In this document: one piece after another, positions 1 through 11,300 of the stretch
How the letters are laid out: each line of letters opens with the position of its first letter
How positions within the stretch are numbered: the first letter of the stretch is position 1
DNA from: Liolophura sinensis
Lineage: Eukaryota > Mollusca > Polyplacophora > Chitonida > Chitonidae
Length of the DNA stretch: 64,000 nucleotides
Direction: 5' to 3'
Assembly: GCF_032854445.1 (NCBI RefSeq)
Contig: NC_088301.1
Coordinates: forward strand, 29,248,402-29,312,401
The notes under the pieces: model-generated
The model's database searches: none
Seen by the model: only the letters and a program-made list of their open reading frames with translations
What the model was told of the DNA's origin: nothing
Position numbers and translations under genes: made by a program

Positions 1-2049
1 AAATGTTTATGTATGCATTTAGATTTATATGTGTGTATGTTGAGTTGCTCCCCTTTACATCTGCGACGCCATGCCTAATCCTTGAGCGAGAAAAGTTAGC
101 ACTGCCGTCTTACAGCTGTACACTTTTGGGCAATAGGGAGAGGCCGGGGCAAAAATATTAACTTCACATTTTATATTTATTCCTTTGACGAGTTTTTCAC
201 GCTGTACCGGTACTCAAGATTTAATTTATATGATGGTGACCGTCAACTCTCATTTACAACAAATGTAATGGTGAGACACTCCTGAGATGTGCACGACACT
301 TCAATTATCGATTGGTTCACTTCTCTGCATTGGTTGTTCTCTAGTTCAGGCTGACTGGTGCTGTTCATTCCATCGTTTTTGCAGATCTAATTTTGCCAAT
401 GCTCTGCAAAGAGGTACTCTACGATAACCGAAGTGCGTTCTTCATCGCTGAAGGTATGTTTGGTCACGGAATTGAAAGCGTAAATACGATAGGTCCATTG
501 ACAACGGCTTTGTCCACTAAATGACGTCCTAACAGTGTTGACTTGACCGTAACGACCAAGTCATGTATGGATATTGACTTAAACATGACCGTAATCTTGG
601 CTTACCTGTCGCTGCTACAGGTGATGTTTTTTGGGACCTGTCGCCGACAAATATTGCCCATCACAAGTATGCTTTATTTCGACACTTGCTCCTCATTCAA
701 TTCTGATTCATGCGCGTTAGATTTGTCCTGAGTACATATAAAGCATGGCAAATTCTGAAAGCTGAAATATTTACGCATATTTCCAAAGTCACAGTCGCTG
801 TTTGCCTTTACATCACCATTCTTATGTCAATTTTAACCTAAGTTGAAAATAGGCTCATATTTAGCAGCTCGACATGTGCTGCCATGTTTTAAAAATCTGG
901 GTCAGGAAGGTGTGCATGCGCAGCAGTGGTTGGCCTTTCCTTGAAATAAAATGGAACAGAAGCTGAAGAAAATCCCCCTTTTTCACTTCAAATTTAATTT
1001 GACAGTTCGCAAATTTGTGTCTCTGCAGTCACATGGTTTTCTGTCTGTCAAAACTGACAGCCAGCTAATCAAAATTGACGCTGTGAAAGATCAACCGTAC
1101 AAGCCAGGGAAGGCCAGAAGCTAGAGGCCACGTGATCTCTTTGGCAACAAATGGCGTGGGTGAAGAAAACAATCTTCCCAACGTTATTGCAAAGAAAATG
1201 CCTATCTTCAAATCGCTGTCAGAGATCTTGTATCTATTGGATTTGTACAATTTTCAGCTTTCCACATAGGCTGAGTATTTCTGTAGAGTTTTTGTGATGT
1301 TATTTTGTACAACTATGCCTTACTGGTCTTACTAGCAAAGTGTCGCCCCAATGCTTGGTGGTCATTGTGTTTTGACATGAAAGGGTGGTCCCATGACCTC
1401 CAACTTCAGACCAGTCTTACAGATTTAAGTCACAATATTGACATGGCACATGAGCGTAGGTCACAACTGTGAATTATCTTGGATTCACTGGTTGTAAAGG
1501 CTACAGAATGTGGAAAAAATTAGCACAGGGCCATGGATTGTCTTCGTGGACATACTTTTGAGTTTTGCTCGATCAATGCATGCATTGGTTCATTTTGCAC
1601 AGATTTTTGTTGCGTGGAGCTTCTCCGCGCTAAGTTGTTCTTAAATACTAATACTGTAAAATGGAAGACTCCTCGGCTGTGATTTATGCCTAACCCCATA
1701 TTAAAATATCACAGCCGAGATCCTTGGCTAGTGCCCTAGGACTTGTATAAATGTGTCTGCAGTGGCGTGATAGGTTAGTAATCACCTGTTTTCAGAAATT
1801 TTACAATTCGTCCTACCGGGGTGAAGGGGAACAATCCATGACTATGCGAGCCCCTGCGAGCGTAGTCATCCAGGGCTAGTATGCCTAATATGCCTTGAAT
1901 ATTATGCAGTAATCAGTAAATCTAAGGGTGGGCAAAAGTTCTCAGCTACACACTGTGCACTGAAAAGCATACTCTTCAATGAACTGATATGAAAATCTCG
2001 AACTAACTGCAGGCCTACATTTGTGAAATTGTGGTGAAAAATGGCTTAC
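1..2049 (-). other. ASF1 intron 1 (partial)
   Basis: This stretch lies downstream (minus strand) of the ASF1 first-exon donor and continues past the window edge. I found no second ASF1 exon in it and no other open frame resembling a protein. The only structure noticed is an 11-bp inverted repeat at about 1672-1720 (TCGGCTGTGAT and ATCACAGCCGA around a ~26-nt loop). A related sequence occurs near 44430, so it is probably a small dispersed element. Confidence 0.55.
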
Positions 2050-2158
2050 CCTCGGGAAGATCTTCCGAACACTCAAAGGTAATTTCAAATTGGAATGGAT
2101 TCAGGAAAGGAGATGGGTTATCTAAAACAACTACGTTGCTTATGTTGACTTTAGCCAT
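2050..2158 (-). CDS. ASF1: Histone chaperone ASF1, first coding exon (partial gene)
   Basis: Reading the minus strand from the ATG at 2158 gives 36 codons plus one base, beginning MAKVNISNVVVLDNPSPF and ending in a GAGG|GTAAG donor at 2050/2049. The N-terminus is nearly identical to animal ASF1A/B (MAKV, VVVLDNPSPF, NPFQFEITFEC), so this is the first strand of the immunoglobulin-like core that binds histone H3-H4. ASF1 escorts H3-H4 in the nucleus and hands them to CAF-1 and HIRA during nucleosome assembly. The remaining exons must lie beyond position 1. It is head-to-head with VMAC, 498 bp apart. Whether the animal has one or two ASF1 genes cannot be told from this window. Confidence 0.95.
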
Positions 2159-2656
2159 GTTTCTGATAAGGAACACAAACTTTATCCATAAAAATTTAAC
2201 AAAAATTTGACTTCTACGGAGGCTGCTGGTATTTCCTCTCCAATATTGGCGCGAAGTAAAACCAGCCCATGGTCAGACTATCGACGATAACCATTGGATC
2301 AAGCCCACGAACGTTTACTAAACTTAACCCCATTGGTGCAATTCTTCGCGAAGGAGCATGCGTAGCGGGAACAAATGTTACTTCCTGCATTTTAACACTT
2401 CCGGCTGTCAGAATATTAAAATGAATTTCAATGTGACCAGGTGGCTTAAAACCTGTATTTTCCTGTACTGTTGATTTACAGACGTACGTGCCACTTTATC
2501 AGACAGACGGGGCAGCCATTTGGCTTTTTGTCTCTGGAATAATCTTATTTGATTCAATCCAGGCGGGTTATGTTATCTTTATAAGTTACAGAGACATATC
2601 AAAATTTGACTATGGCAGTCCACTACAAGAGCTGATTTTAAGTTTTGCGGGCTATC
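2159..2656. promoter_or_regulatory. Bidirectional promoter between ASF1 and VMAC
   Basis: This 498-bp spacer separates two divergent start codons. It contains TTGGCGCGAA at 2246-2255, a close match to the palindromic E2F/DP site, about 90 bp upstream of the ASF1 ATG. A second palindrome, CTTCGCGAAG, lies at 2344-2353. CCATTGG occurs at 2291 and again near 2330; on the minus strand these read as CCAAT boxes oriented towards ASF1. ASF1 genes are known E2F targets in other animals, so S-phase control is expected for ASF1. Control of VMAC by the same sites is inference. Confidence 0.6.
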
Positions 2657-3241
2657 ATGGTTTCCCGATCAAGCATAGAGGAAGCCAATAAGCACCTACA
2701 CGCTCTGCATTCCAGAGTACAGCAGTTGGAACAAACCATCAGCAAACAAAATGAAACAATAACTGTCAAAGACGAAGAGATGGCTTATAAATTACATGAA
2801 ATGAGTGAACTGAAAGAAGCTGAGATTACTGAACTTACCGCAAAACTAATAACGGCAAAAGAAAAAGTGAAGTCAGTGGAGAACATGTTGAGGGAAAAGG
2901 ATCAACAAATTCACAAGTTACAGGAGCGCTGTCGTATACTGGATCGTGTGATGGGGTATCAGCCTGTGCTGGAAAATTTGTTAACGACATTAGCATCAGG
3001 CGGGTCTTTGTCTGATTCAGGCATATCTGCATCAGAGACACCGATGGATGACCACACTCATCATGTTAAGTCACATGGCTATAAAGGTAGTGCTATTCGA
3101 CGCATGGCCAAGAATTTTAACAGTCACGCAGGCAGGAAAAAGCAGTTCTCAATTTCCGAGGATGATGATGAAGACCAGAATGCTGATACAGAGGGTGATT
3201 CCTCTGATGACAAAACCACTGAAAGAGAACTCTACCTTTAG
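2657..3241 (+). CDS. VMAC: Vimentin-type intermediate filament-associated coiled-coil protein (VMAC-like)
   Basis: An intact 194-codon single-exon frame starts at ATG 2657 and ends at TAG 3239-3241. The first residues (IEEANKHLHALHSRVQQLE) match the vertebrate VMAC motif 'EANAHLAAVHRR..ELE'. Residues ~5-100 form a heptad-rich coiled coil with many E, K, Q and L, followed by a conserved-looking 'DRVMGYQPVLENLLTTLASG' block. The C-terminal third is hydrophilic with a Ser/Asp/Glu-rich acidic tail (residues ~160-190). Vertebrate VMAC associates with vimentin filaments; molluscs lack vimentin itself, so the partner here is unknown. The frame could be entered slightly upstream through a TTG, but the ATG at 2657 fits the conserved N-terminus. 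The ~160 bp upstream are presumably 5' UTR. Confidence 0.85.
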   Translation: MVSRSSIEEANKHLHALHSRVQQLEQTISKQNETITVKDEEMAYKLHEMSELKEAEITELTAKLITAKEKVKSVENMLREKDQQIHKLQERCRILDRVMGYQPVLENLLTTLASGGSLSDSGISASETPMDDHTHHVKSHGYKGSAIRRMAKNFNSHAGRKKQFSISEDDDEDQNADTEGDSSDDKTTERELYL

Positions 3242-3400
3242 AGTAGAATACACCAGTTCATAAGACTTCCCCATTACTCAGTACATGTTAGCTTCAAAAT
3301 GTGAGGAAAAAAAAAAAACGAAGAAAAGAGCACCGCTTTGTGTTTTTATTGAAGCCTTTACAAAACACGCTACTGGGGATAAATAAAAAACCATTATTAT
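3242..3400 (+). terminator. VMAC 3' UTR with polyadenylation signal
   Basis: An AATAAA lies at 3382-3387, about 145 bp after the VMAC stop, followed by an A-run and T-rich sequence. It is the first canonical signal downstream of the stop, so the transcript probably ends near 3405. Confidence 0.5.
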
Positions 3401-3908
3401 ATTACAGGGGTGAATAGGCTGACAGAGTAGTTGCATGTATGTCTTACAGTACATATCACTTCCCTGCAGTTAGCCTAAAATCCGGTAGTGTTTATATTCT
3501 TTGCTTTGATGTGAACCTTGAGGCAGCAGTTTGTATTGTGTTAAACTTGGTGTTGTGCACAGTTGTAAATGATAATGGGATATGTGCAACGTTTGATAGA
3601 CAGCATTCATAACACATGTGGACTGGATAATACATGTATATGCCTATATTTCTTATTTATTGAGCTTAGTGTTATCTTATGTGGAATTGTATTGTATTGG
3701 AAGAGAGTGATTTACTGAGAAACTGAAAAAAAAAATTAGGCCTAATAGAATGTACAATTGAAGTATGTGCTTTAACAGCTAAAAAAAAACAGGCTACAAA
3801 ACAAATTTGACCTAAGCTCCAAACCTTTGTCAATAGGATATCATAAATTATTATATTATTGATGCACCCTAAGTTCAAGGTCTGACAGTAACCTAAGGAT
3901 GAACATGC

Positions 3909-4022
3909 GTTTTCCCGGAGCACTGCGTGGTTTCCTGCAACAATGATGCTGGTCGCCGTTGTATAAGTGACATACTCTTGAGTATGGCATAAAACACCGA
4001 TCAAATAAATGAATAAGTAAAT
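3909..4022 (+). repeat. SINE fragment, 3' half (tRNA-derived mollusc family)
   Basis: The sequence aligns to the 3' half of the full-length SINE at 13864-14138: the GTTTCC block, 'ATGCTGGTCGCCG', 'TATAAGTGACATACTCTTGAG', then an AAAACACCGATCAAATAAAT tail. It has several substitutions and no tRNA-like head, so it is an older 5'-truncated copy. Confidence 0.8.
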
Positions 4023-5447
4023 TATAGATGTGCTTGAATATAACAAAGTAATTTGTTTAAATTTCAATAATCTGAGGCGACAAAAAGCCGTTGTTCTTTA
4101 TGAAGTAATTTATACATATATATATGTATAAATCACAAATTAGTTTGTGTTGAAGTTTTCAATTATAAACATTAAAATGTTGCTAAAAAAAAGTACATGG
4201 AATGCTATTTGAGAGGCTTTTATCACTTCTAGACAAGGCCAAATTTTTTAATCAAAGTGAAACTGGTTGTAGAATTTTGTAGAACACAAAGGTGGAGATT
4301 GATTGAATTTCAGCCTTTCCCGCATGCCAAACTGGTATTAAATAACAGCAAAACTTAGGTGGGCGAATGAGGGTTAAGATTACATTAGTAAATCTACATT
4401 CAAGACTAAATGATATTAGGCTGTGGCTTGGAACCTGTTGGATGTTATGAAATGTTACATGGGTAACCATGGGTAACCAAATAAAGCATCAGTATCATGA
4501 ATATCAGAAAACTTGTGTTTGTTGCTGCTGTGATGTTATAAACCTATTGGTTTGTGATGATGTCGAGTAACCCCTGGCATGTGGAAAAATGTGATTGCCA
4601 CAAATTCTATGAGAAGAAGTTTTAATTTACTCCGTAGAATGCGCATACAAACAGATACAAATAGTAGATTACTGGTACTACAGATGAGGCATGACAGATG
4701 TTCTTGATGTATTTGTTGAGTGACGTAATGTTTTGGGATAACATGAAGAAAGGAAGGGAACATTCGAAGTGCATAAAAACGCTGGAATTTTAAATTTTCA
4801 CTTTGATTTCCTCCTTCCTGAAAAGTGACCACCATCGTATAAGTGAGAATTCTGGAGTATGGTATTTGTGTACAACACTCAAATAAAGAACTTCTATGCT
4901 GAAAGGTTCTACATAAGATTTAAAAACAAAAATCAACGATGGGAATCTGTCAAACACCCAAAAGTAGGACTTTTTGTGGACATCAAATGTTCTTTTCCCA
5001 GCTCGTCATGATGATGTCACATTAAAGACAGTACAAGGTTACAAAAGAAACTGATACGTTACGCCACATTCCACTTTTGATGGAACAACAGCTTCATGCT
5101 TGTGCCACTGTACAGGGTTAAAACATATGCCACCTCCCCATTCAGGGCTGTGTTTTGTTTTAAGGAACACAATTTAAAACTTGTTGACACTGAGTTTATT
5201 TTACTGATGCATGCTTTGCTTTATGAGACAAATAACCGGGGTAAGGATGTTTTGCTGAACTGCACAAATCTTTGTGCAGAAAATTTTTGTGTTGAAAATA
5301 AATGAAAAATATTAACATCACTGCAAGATAGGTCTTGCAATAATGCAATTTTCCTGGGCTCTTGGTTAGAAAAAGCCATTTTATGAATTATAATGTGCAG
5401 TGCCATTTATACTTCCTCTTTTATTTTTTTATTTTTTTTTTTTTTAT
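4023..5447. other. Intergenic region without a recognised gene
   Basis: No splice-supported coding exon was seen. A short palindromic AT tract (CATATATATATG) lies near 4114. An eroded SINE tail is visible at about 4811-4888 (CGTATAAGTGAGAATTCTGG, then ACACTCAAATAAA). The remainder looks like ordinary AT-rich intergenic DNA. Confidence 0.5.
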
Positions 5448-5614
5448 AGCTGGCTTCCTCTCAGGCAGTACGTGGGAAGGTCTGTCAGCAACCTGCAGAT
5501 GGCCGTGGGTTTTCTCTGGGCTCTGCCCAGTTTCCTCCCACCATAATGTTGGCCGCTGTCTTATAAGTGAAATATTCTTGAGTACGGTGTAAAACACCAA
5601 TCAAATAAATAAAT
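5448..5614 (+). repeat. SINE, 5'-truncated
   Basis: The sequence begins inside the SINE body (GCTGGCTTCCTCTCAGGCAG) and continues through 'GGGAAGGTCTGTCAGCAACC', 'GGTTTTCTCTGGGCTCTGCC', 'TAATGTTGGCCGCTGTC' and the 'TTGAGTACGGTGTAAAACAC' tail ending in AAATAAATAAA. It is preceded by a long T-run. The tRNA-like head is missing. Confidence 0.85.
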
Positions 5615-6706
5615 CTTTTTTTTTATCCCTGCATGACCTTCTGTGAGGGCCATTGTGGACCCAGTTGCCTGAAGTGTTCACAGTTGAGCTAATCTAATGA
5701 ACCTCTGACGTAGTAGACTTGAATTCAGCTCTCTTTGTTACGGCTGTGGCTGTAATTTGGGTGGTTCATAAGGCCTTGGATGGTATATTCGTCCCAGATG
5801 AGGCACAGGGCAGTGTTGAACTTTGGATAACCTACTCCAGTTGACCGCACCATATATACCTGACTGCCTTGTATAAATGGAAACGTCCTTGTTGTAGTTG
5901 TGGCATTATGCATTCAGGCGGTATGAAACGATAATCATAAAAAGCGGTACATACTTAAAACGAAAATTTTTTTCCCCATTTTTAATTGTGGCCTATAGTA
6001 GGCTGCAGGTACATGCATATCCGTTTCCAGTATGTTCCCAAACAGCGAATGAAGGGGGATAACCCTCAGCGAAATGCATAAGTTACATAACTCTTTCTCG
6101 TGTAAGTATGGCGGCCCCAGATGTACCACGCGTAAGTTTTGTTGTTGGAGAAGTTGTGAAATAACATAGTTGCAAGTTGGAAAGGGCCAAGTCTGAATGA
6201 ATACACGAACTGGACATGTTTGTATGCAAACTCTGCCATGCAGGAAGCTATCAGCATGCTATGAGAAAAGCCCGGTGCTACGTCTTATTCTTCCATTGTA
6301 GTAGGTCTGTCATGTTTGTGTGACGGTATTCTAAGAGGAGCTGTAAACACTAGGGTAATATTTACGCCTACATTCTGACGTCATATTTCCCCACGGTTAC
6401 GTGCTATTACTAATTTTTCATTGGTTCAAATTGAATGGTGGGGGTGGGGACAGACAGCATGTTGGGTCCGTAGCCAGTTACTTATACTACTACACCACTC
6501 AAGTTTATGTGCTAGATTGTGGTTTTTAGACGTCTTTAGGGTTAAATGCGCATGTGAGTGTGTCACATGCTTCTGTCATGTGGACATCTGAAAAGGGTCT
6601 CCTCCATATTTGGCCAGCCTCATTCAGGAAAGCATGAATGAATTGACGCAAGTAGTGGCGTAGAAAGCTACGTGTAAATACTACCCCAGTATTTACAACT
6701 TCCTAA
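5615..6706 (+). promoter_or_regulatory. Spacer and candidate UROD promoter
   Basis: The left part shows no gene. Between 6370 and 6440 are a CRE-like TGACGTCA and a CATTGGTT CCAAT-type box, followed by a GGTGGGGGTGGGG stretch. This is about 300 bp upstream of the candidate UROD start at 6707. TATA-like sequence is not obvious. The assignment depends on the first-exon candidate being right. Confidence 0.35.
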
Positions 6707-6745
6707 ATGGGTCCGAAAAAAGCTTATGCTGTTGTAAATCGCAAG
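6707..6745 (+). CDS. UROD: Candidate first coding exon of UROD
   Basis: ATG at 6707 opens 13 codons (MGPKKAYAVVNRK) and ends in phase 0 at a strong donor, AAG|GTAAAT (6745/6746). The second UROD coding exon at 8346 also starts in phase 0, and animal UROD proteins need about 10 more N-terminal residues, so length and phase fit. The sequence itself is not conserved in UROD, so it cannot confirm the call. A 1.6 kb intron would follow. Another upstream exon remains possible. Confidence 0.4.
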
Positions 6746-6774
6746 GTAAATGTCTTCCGGGCTGATTTAGGTGT

Positions 6775-6967
6775 AGTCCATCTAGATGGACTCATCGTGC
6801 TAATTGAAAATTTTAATATTCATTGTAACACTCGGAGTCCATCAACGCCTCTCAAAAAACATGGCACGGATTTCAAAATAGCATCTCCTTCCCACTTTTG
6901 GCGATACTCAGTGTTACGATGAAGGTCACATTTTTTAAATATAACACCAAGTCCATTTAGATGGACT
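6775..6967. repeat. Paired 18-bp palindromes bounding a ~157-bp segment
   Basis: AGTCCATCTAGATGGACT at 6775-6792 is a perfect 18-bp palindrome. AGTCCATTTAGATGGACT at 6950-6967 is the same sequence with one change. They flank an AT-rich segment without an open frame, and similar AGGTGT/AACACC sequence lies next to each. This could be a small palindrome-ended MITE or a paired binding site within the putative first UROD intron. Confidence 0.45.
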
Positions 6968-8345
6968 AATTTAGGTGTTGTTGGTCATAGCAGTAGATAG
7001 TTTGACTTGTTGATCAGCTGTGACCCTGACCCTGATTTACATTCCATACCCAACCCCTTTAACATTTCAGCCTTAATCTATGCTCTTTTGAGCTGCTAGT
7101 CCTCATCTTCAGTAGAAAATTTATTCCTAATACTTCTAAACATCTCATTGATGAGTGGTTAATTAAGTATCCAAGAATTATATGACGGCGCTCTGTTTCA
7201 TGAGTTCAGGATAACAGATTGCTGGGAATGAACCACTGTCCTCTGGCAAGTAACTGATGCGCAGATGTTCTTCTGCCGAACCAGGCCATTTTGTGTATCA
7301 TTTTTTTGCGAGTGCCTTTCTCCAATAAATATCATTTAAGACGATATACTTGCATAGCCTTACTCACATACATGTATTCATGCCTAATACCTGGTGCTGG
7401 GCTAAAAACTGGTAACGTAAAGGCATTGCATTCACATGTATGATTCTTCTGCCCTGTCAGTCCACCCCAGCAATAAATCCGGGTCTGATGCGTTAAAAAT
7501 GGGACAGGTTTTTTTGGAAGAACTATGGGATCAGTATTCGCAGCATGATCACATGCCCATGGAAACACAGCATATAGTACACAGAGGAGCATCTCTGGTT
7601 CGTTTGTGTTAAGTGTGGGCCTGTGCAGTCTCTGACCCATGAGGTCAGTGTCTTAGTCTGGCTATTGCTGGTTTGATCGCAGCTTCAAGCCAGAGTTTGT
7701 GTGGTAATTGGCTAAGGTTTACTTAGGGCACCCTCTTCCTTCGACTCTTACATAGCTGAAAACTTATAATTATGAATTTCAGGGCCAGTTAGATGAATCA
7801 GTAAACCTAAGACATTTGTCCATACTTACAGTGCAAGTATATATATATAAACATTATCACAAGAGGAAACAGCTGTGATAGTGTTTCATAAAATCATAAA
7901 ATTTCTAATGTACAGGTAATGAGTATTGCTGTGGGCTTCTCTATCCAAGCACGGGCTCGTGTTAATTATGCCATATGCATGGGCATAGAGTCTATGCAGC
8001 AAGCTTCATATACATTGTAATGTGCATGAGAAAATAGACATCACAAGGGGGCCAATCAAGGAGTTCCACATTGCCGAAACCACCCATTCACCTGTTTCAA
8101 GAAAACCTAACCAATTTTACAAAAATTTCAGTTTGGTTGAGTAATTATTAAGCTGTCTGTTGGTAATGAATTCATGTACTTTCCACATTTATAAGTACAT
8201 TTCACAGTGGAATCGCATGCATTATGCTAAGTCATGGGCACAACAGGAGATCCAGTGTGGTCTACTGTGAAATTGAATGAAATAAAATTTAAAATGATTT
8301 TGCACCATGTGAGCACAGCATTCTGTTTATTTTGATAACTTGCAG

Positions 8346-11300
8346 GCCTTTCCCCCTCTGAAGAATGATCTTATTTTGCGAGCTGCGCGTGGAGAGAAAA
8401 CTGAGCGGGTACCAGTATGGGTAATGAGACAGGCTGGCAGATACTTACCAGGTTTGTGGTAGTTTCCTTGAAATGTAATATATATGCTTTTATGTTTTTT
8501 TTTCTGTTTATTCCTTGAATTTTCTTCGAGTAATCTAACTTGATTTCTTCCCTGTAAGTGCAAAGCCTCGTTCAAATTTGACAACTAGAAGTCTTTTTCG
8601 TAAGCTGTGTGCACACGATGCAATTTGTTGAATGGCACATTTGTACGAAATAGCACAACTGTCCTATTTGCATTCGACTTGTCAAGTTCGGCAGGTCGAC
8701 GCTGACCTGGTCCGAGATTGGCAAAATTTTATTCCGCCAGATAGGGATTCATACACATTGTATTTATGAACTGATATTCAGTTTGTAAAATTGAGTTAGA
8801 ATCTCAATTTTCTGGTTGGAAAGTGAATATTTTCAGTGAAAAAAAAAAACACTTTCAACAACCGGGATATAACCATACTCACTTTGGGTGCCAAAAACGG
8901 AATCTTCAAAGAGCATGGGGAGCCGACCTTTATCTCTCTTTGACTTTGACAAAATCAGTTTATTTTAAAAGGCAGACAGGGAATTGTAACTGTCATGCTT
9001 CACGCTGGTGTTGCTTTATTGAGAATAGGAAGTCATACATTTGCCTTGTTTTGAGGACAAAAGAGTTCTAACTTTCGCCAAAAAAGTACCCTCGACACCA
9101 GAAATGTTTCATGAGAGAAAGTTTCATGAGAACAACCTTTTTTCATATAAATAAGTGTATAACATTAAGTTATTTCCCTGCGAATGGAATGAGGTGAAGG
9201 CAATCATGTGAGCCTTCACTATGTCTGACGTTGCTTAATTGTGTATTTCATTTCGATTGTTTTTCAGAGTACATGCAAATCAGCTCCAAGAATGGCTTTT
9301 TCAGCATTTGCCGTTCTCCCGAATTGGCTTGTGAAGTCACCTTACAGGTAGAGTTAATCAGCCTGCATTGCTATGCTAGTTCTACCCTCAGACTTGCTGA
9401 GTGTGTGCCCTGATTCATGGCGCTGATTGTGGTTCTTACTGACTAAGGGCTGCAGGAGAGCCTCATGGGTGGTCTAGCTCATGCTTCACTGAGCAGTCAG
9501 TCTATGTCCCTAACGCCAACAGTTCGTGTTTTCCTCAGTTTTAAACATGATGATTTTAGTACATGCACTTCACAACAGGTGCACCTTGATTGTTTCATGA
9601 TTGCCATTTTGTGATAAACAGGAATTTGAGAGAAAACTTTCTGGAAATTAAGCATGACTACCCAGTATATTTACCCGTGGATTATCCTGTCAAATACCCG
9701 TTTCACTGCAGAGCTCTTTATGCGCAAAGCTGGAGGAGAATTTAGCCCAACGTGAATCCTTACTTGAAAGCTTGGCATACCAGCAGATGAAGATGTCAAA
9801 CAGCGATTAAAACCACAGCTACTACACTTACGGGTGTTTGCCATGCTGGAGTTAAAAATTTATTGGTCATTCTGGTGTAATTTGATAGATTGGCAACTTC
9901 CGCCCGTATTTTGTTAACATGAATACTTTATTTACTGCAGATCAATATCCCTCAGATAAAATCACATGTATAGTTATACAGATTGGTTTTTATCTACATG
10001 TAGACACAAGCCGATTACAATGACAAAGCTCAGAATTTCCAATTGTCTAGTTTGCTGGTGAAAGACAAAAGAATAATGTTACTGCCTACATGCAAATCAC
10101 GTCTGGACAAATTTGCATACTGGTAATCAAAACATGTACTTTATATTGACATATAGCCAGTGACCCCATGTCAGTGTGCTACAAACTCCTAATATGATAA
10201 CACACTCTTGTACGAAAGTAAACGGCAGCAATTCACAAACGTAAAGTGAGATCATTTACCGTATATATCATGTGTAAAATTGTTTTATTAACATTGTATA
10301 TTCGCAAACGTCTAGGTTTTATTTAAAAAAGAAATGTCCTCCTTGGAGCTCAGATCAAAGGAATCTGATTAGGAGATGGTTGCAAACAGTGTTCTAATAT
10401 GATCAGCTATGATAAGGAGCTATTACAAACTAGAACTACCATTTCACCTCTTCTTTCTTCTTCGTGAAGGGCAGTCTTCCTAAGAATACACCCATGCATC
10501 TTATGGAGAGTGAATATATTTCACTAGATAAGGTTAAAAAGTATGGTAGTAGGATAACCTTCAAAGGATCTGCCTGACAAGCCTTATAGACTAAACTTGT
10601 AATGTACATGGCAGTATGTGTCCAAATTTTAATTAATATGCACAGCATTATTTGTCGTAAGTCTTGGTTACACAGAACAATTATTTTCCTTCCGTATGCA
10701 GCCCATACGCCGGTTTAACCTTGATGCGGCCATCATCTTCTCAGACATTCTTGTTATCCCGCAAGCCCTGGGCATGCAGGTAGACATGATACCAGTAAGT
10801 ACACACAATTATTAACTGTCACTAAGTGGCTTAATAAGCCAGTATTTTTAACTGAAGTTCTTAAAACAAAATTTTCAGCAGTTTCTGTAAATTATCCCTG
10901 TTATGTGACGTGATGATATACCATATATGACACTGAATCAGGCAGAGAAGATGTAGAGTAAGGCAGTTATGCTGGAATAAGATTGAGAGTTTGAAAGTAC
11001 AGCATTGTATGTGGCTATGTCAGCGATTGTGATGTCACATGTATGTATGATGTTATACCAGGCAAAAGTGCAGTGGACAGGTTTTTTCTTTTTAGTTCTT
11101 TTAGAGTTTTATTTTGGAAGCTATTCAGGCTATCTCAGGATGTATAAGATACAGAGGTTTTGACTCTGGTGTCACTCTTCTAAGTTTGACTCGACATTAA
11201 TTTGCTCTTTTATATTTCTATAATCATGATACAGAGCTCAAATGATTAAAGTGCCAGCTCTCTGCGACTGTCATGTCCATGACCAATGAGGTAGCCTGTA

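Noticed and set aside
1672-1720. Hairpin as a possible microRNA precursor
   Set aside because: The stem is only about 11 bp, too short for a microRNA precursor, and a related sequence occurs near 44430, suggesting a dispersed repeat.
2488-2691. 67-codon frame overlapping the VMAC start
   Set aside because: It overlaps VMAC in another frame and has no recognisable similarity; it is probably 5' UTR sequence.
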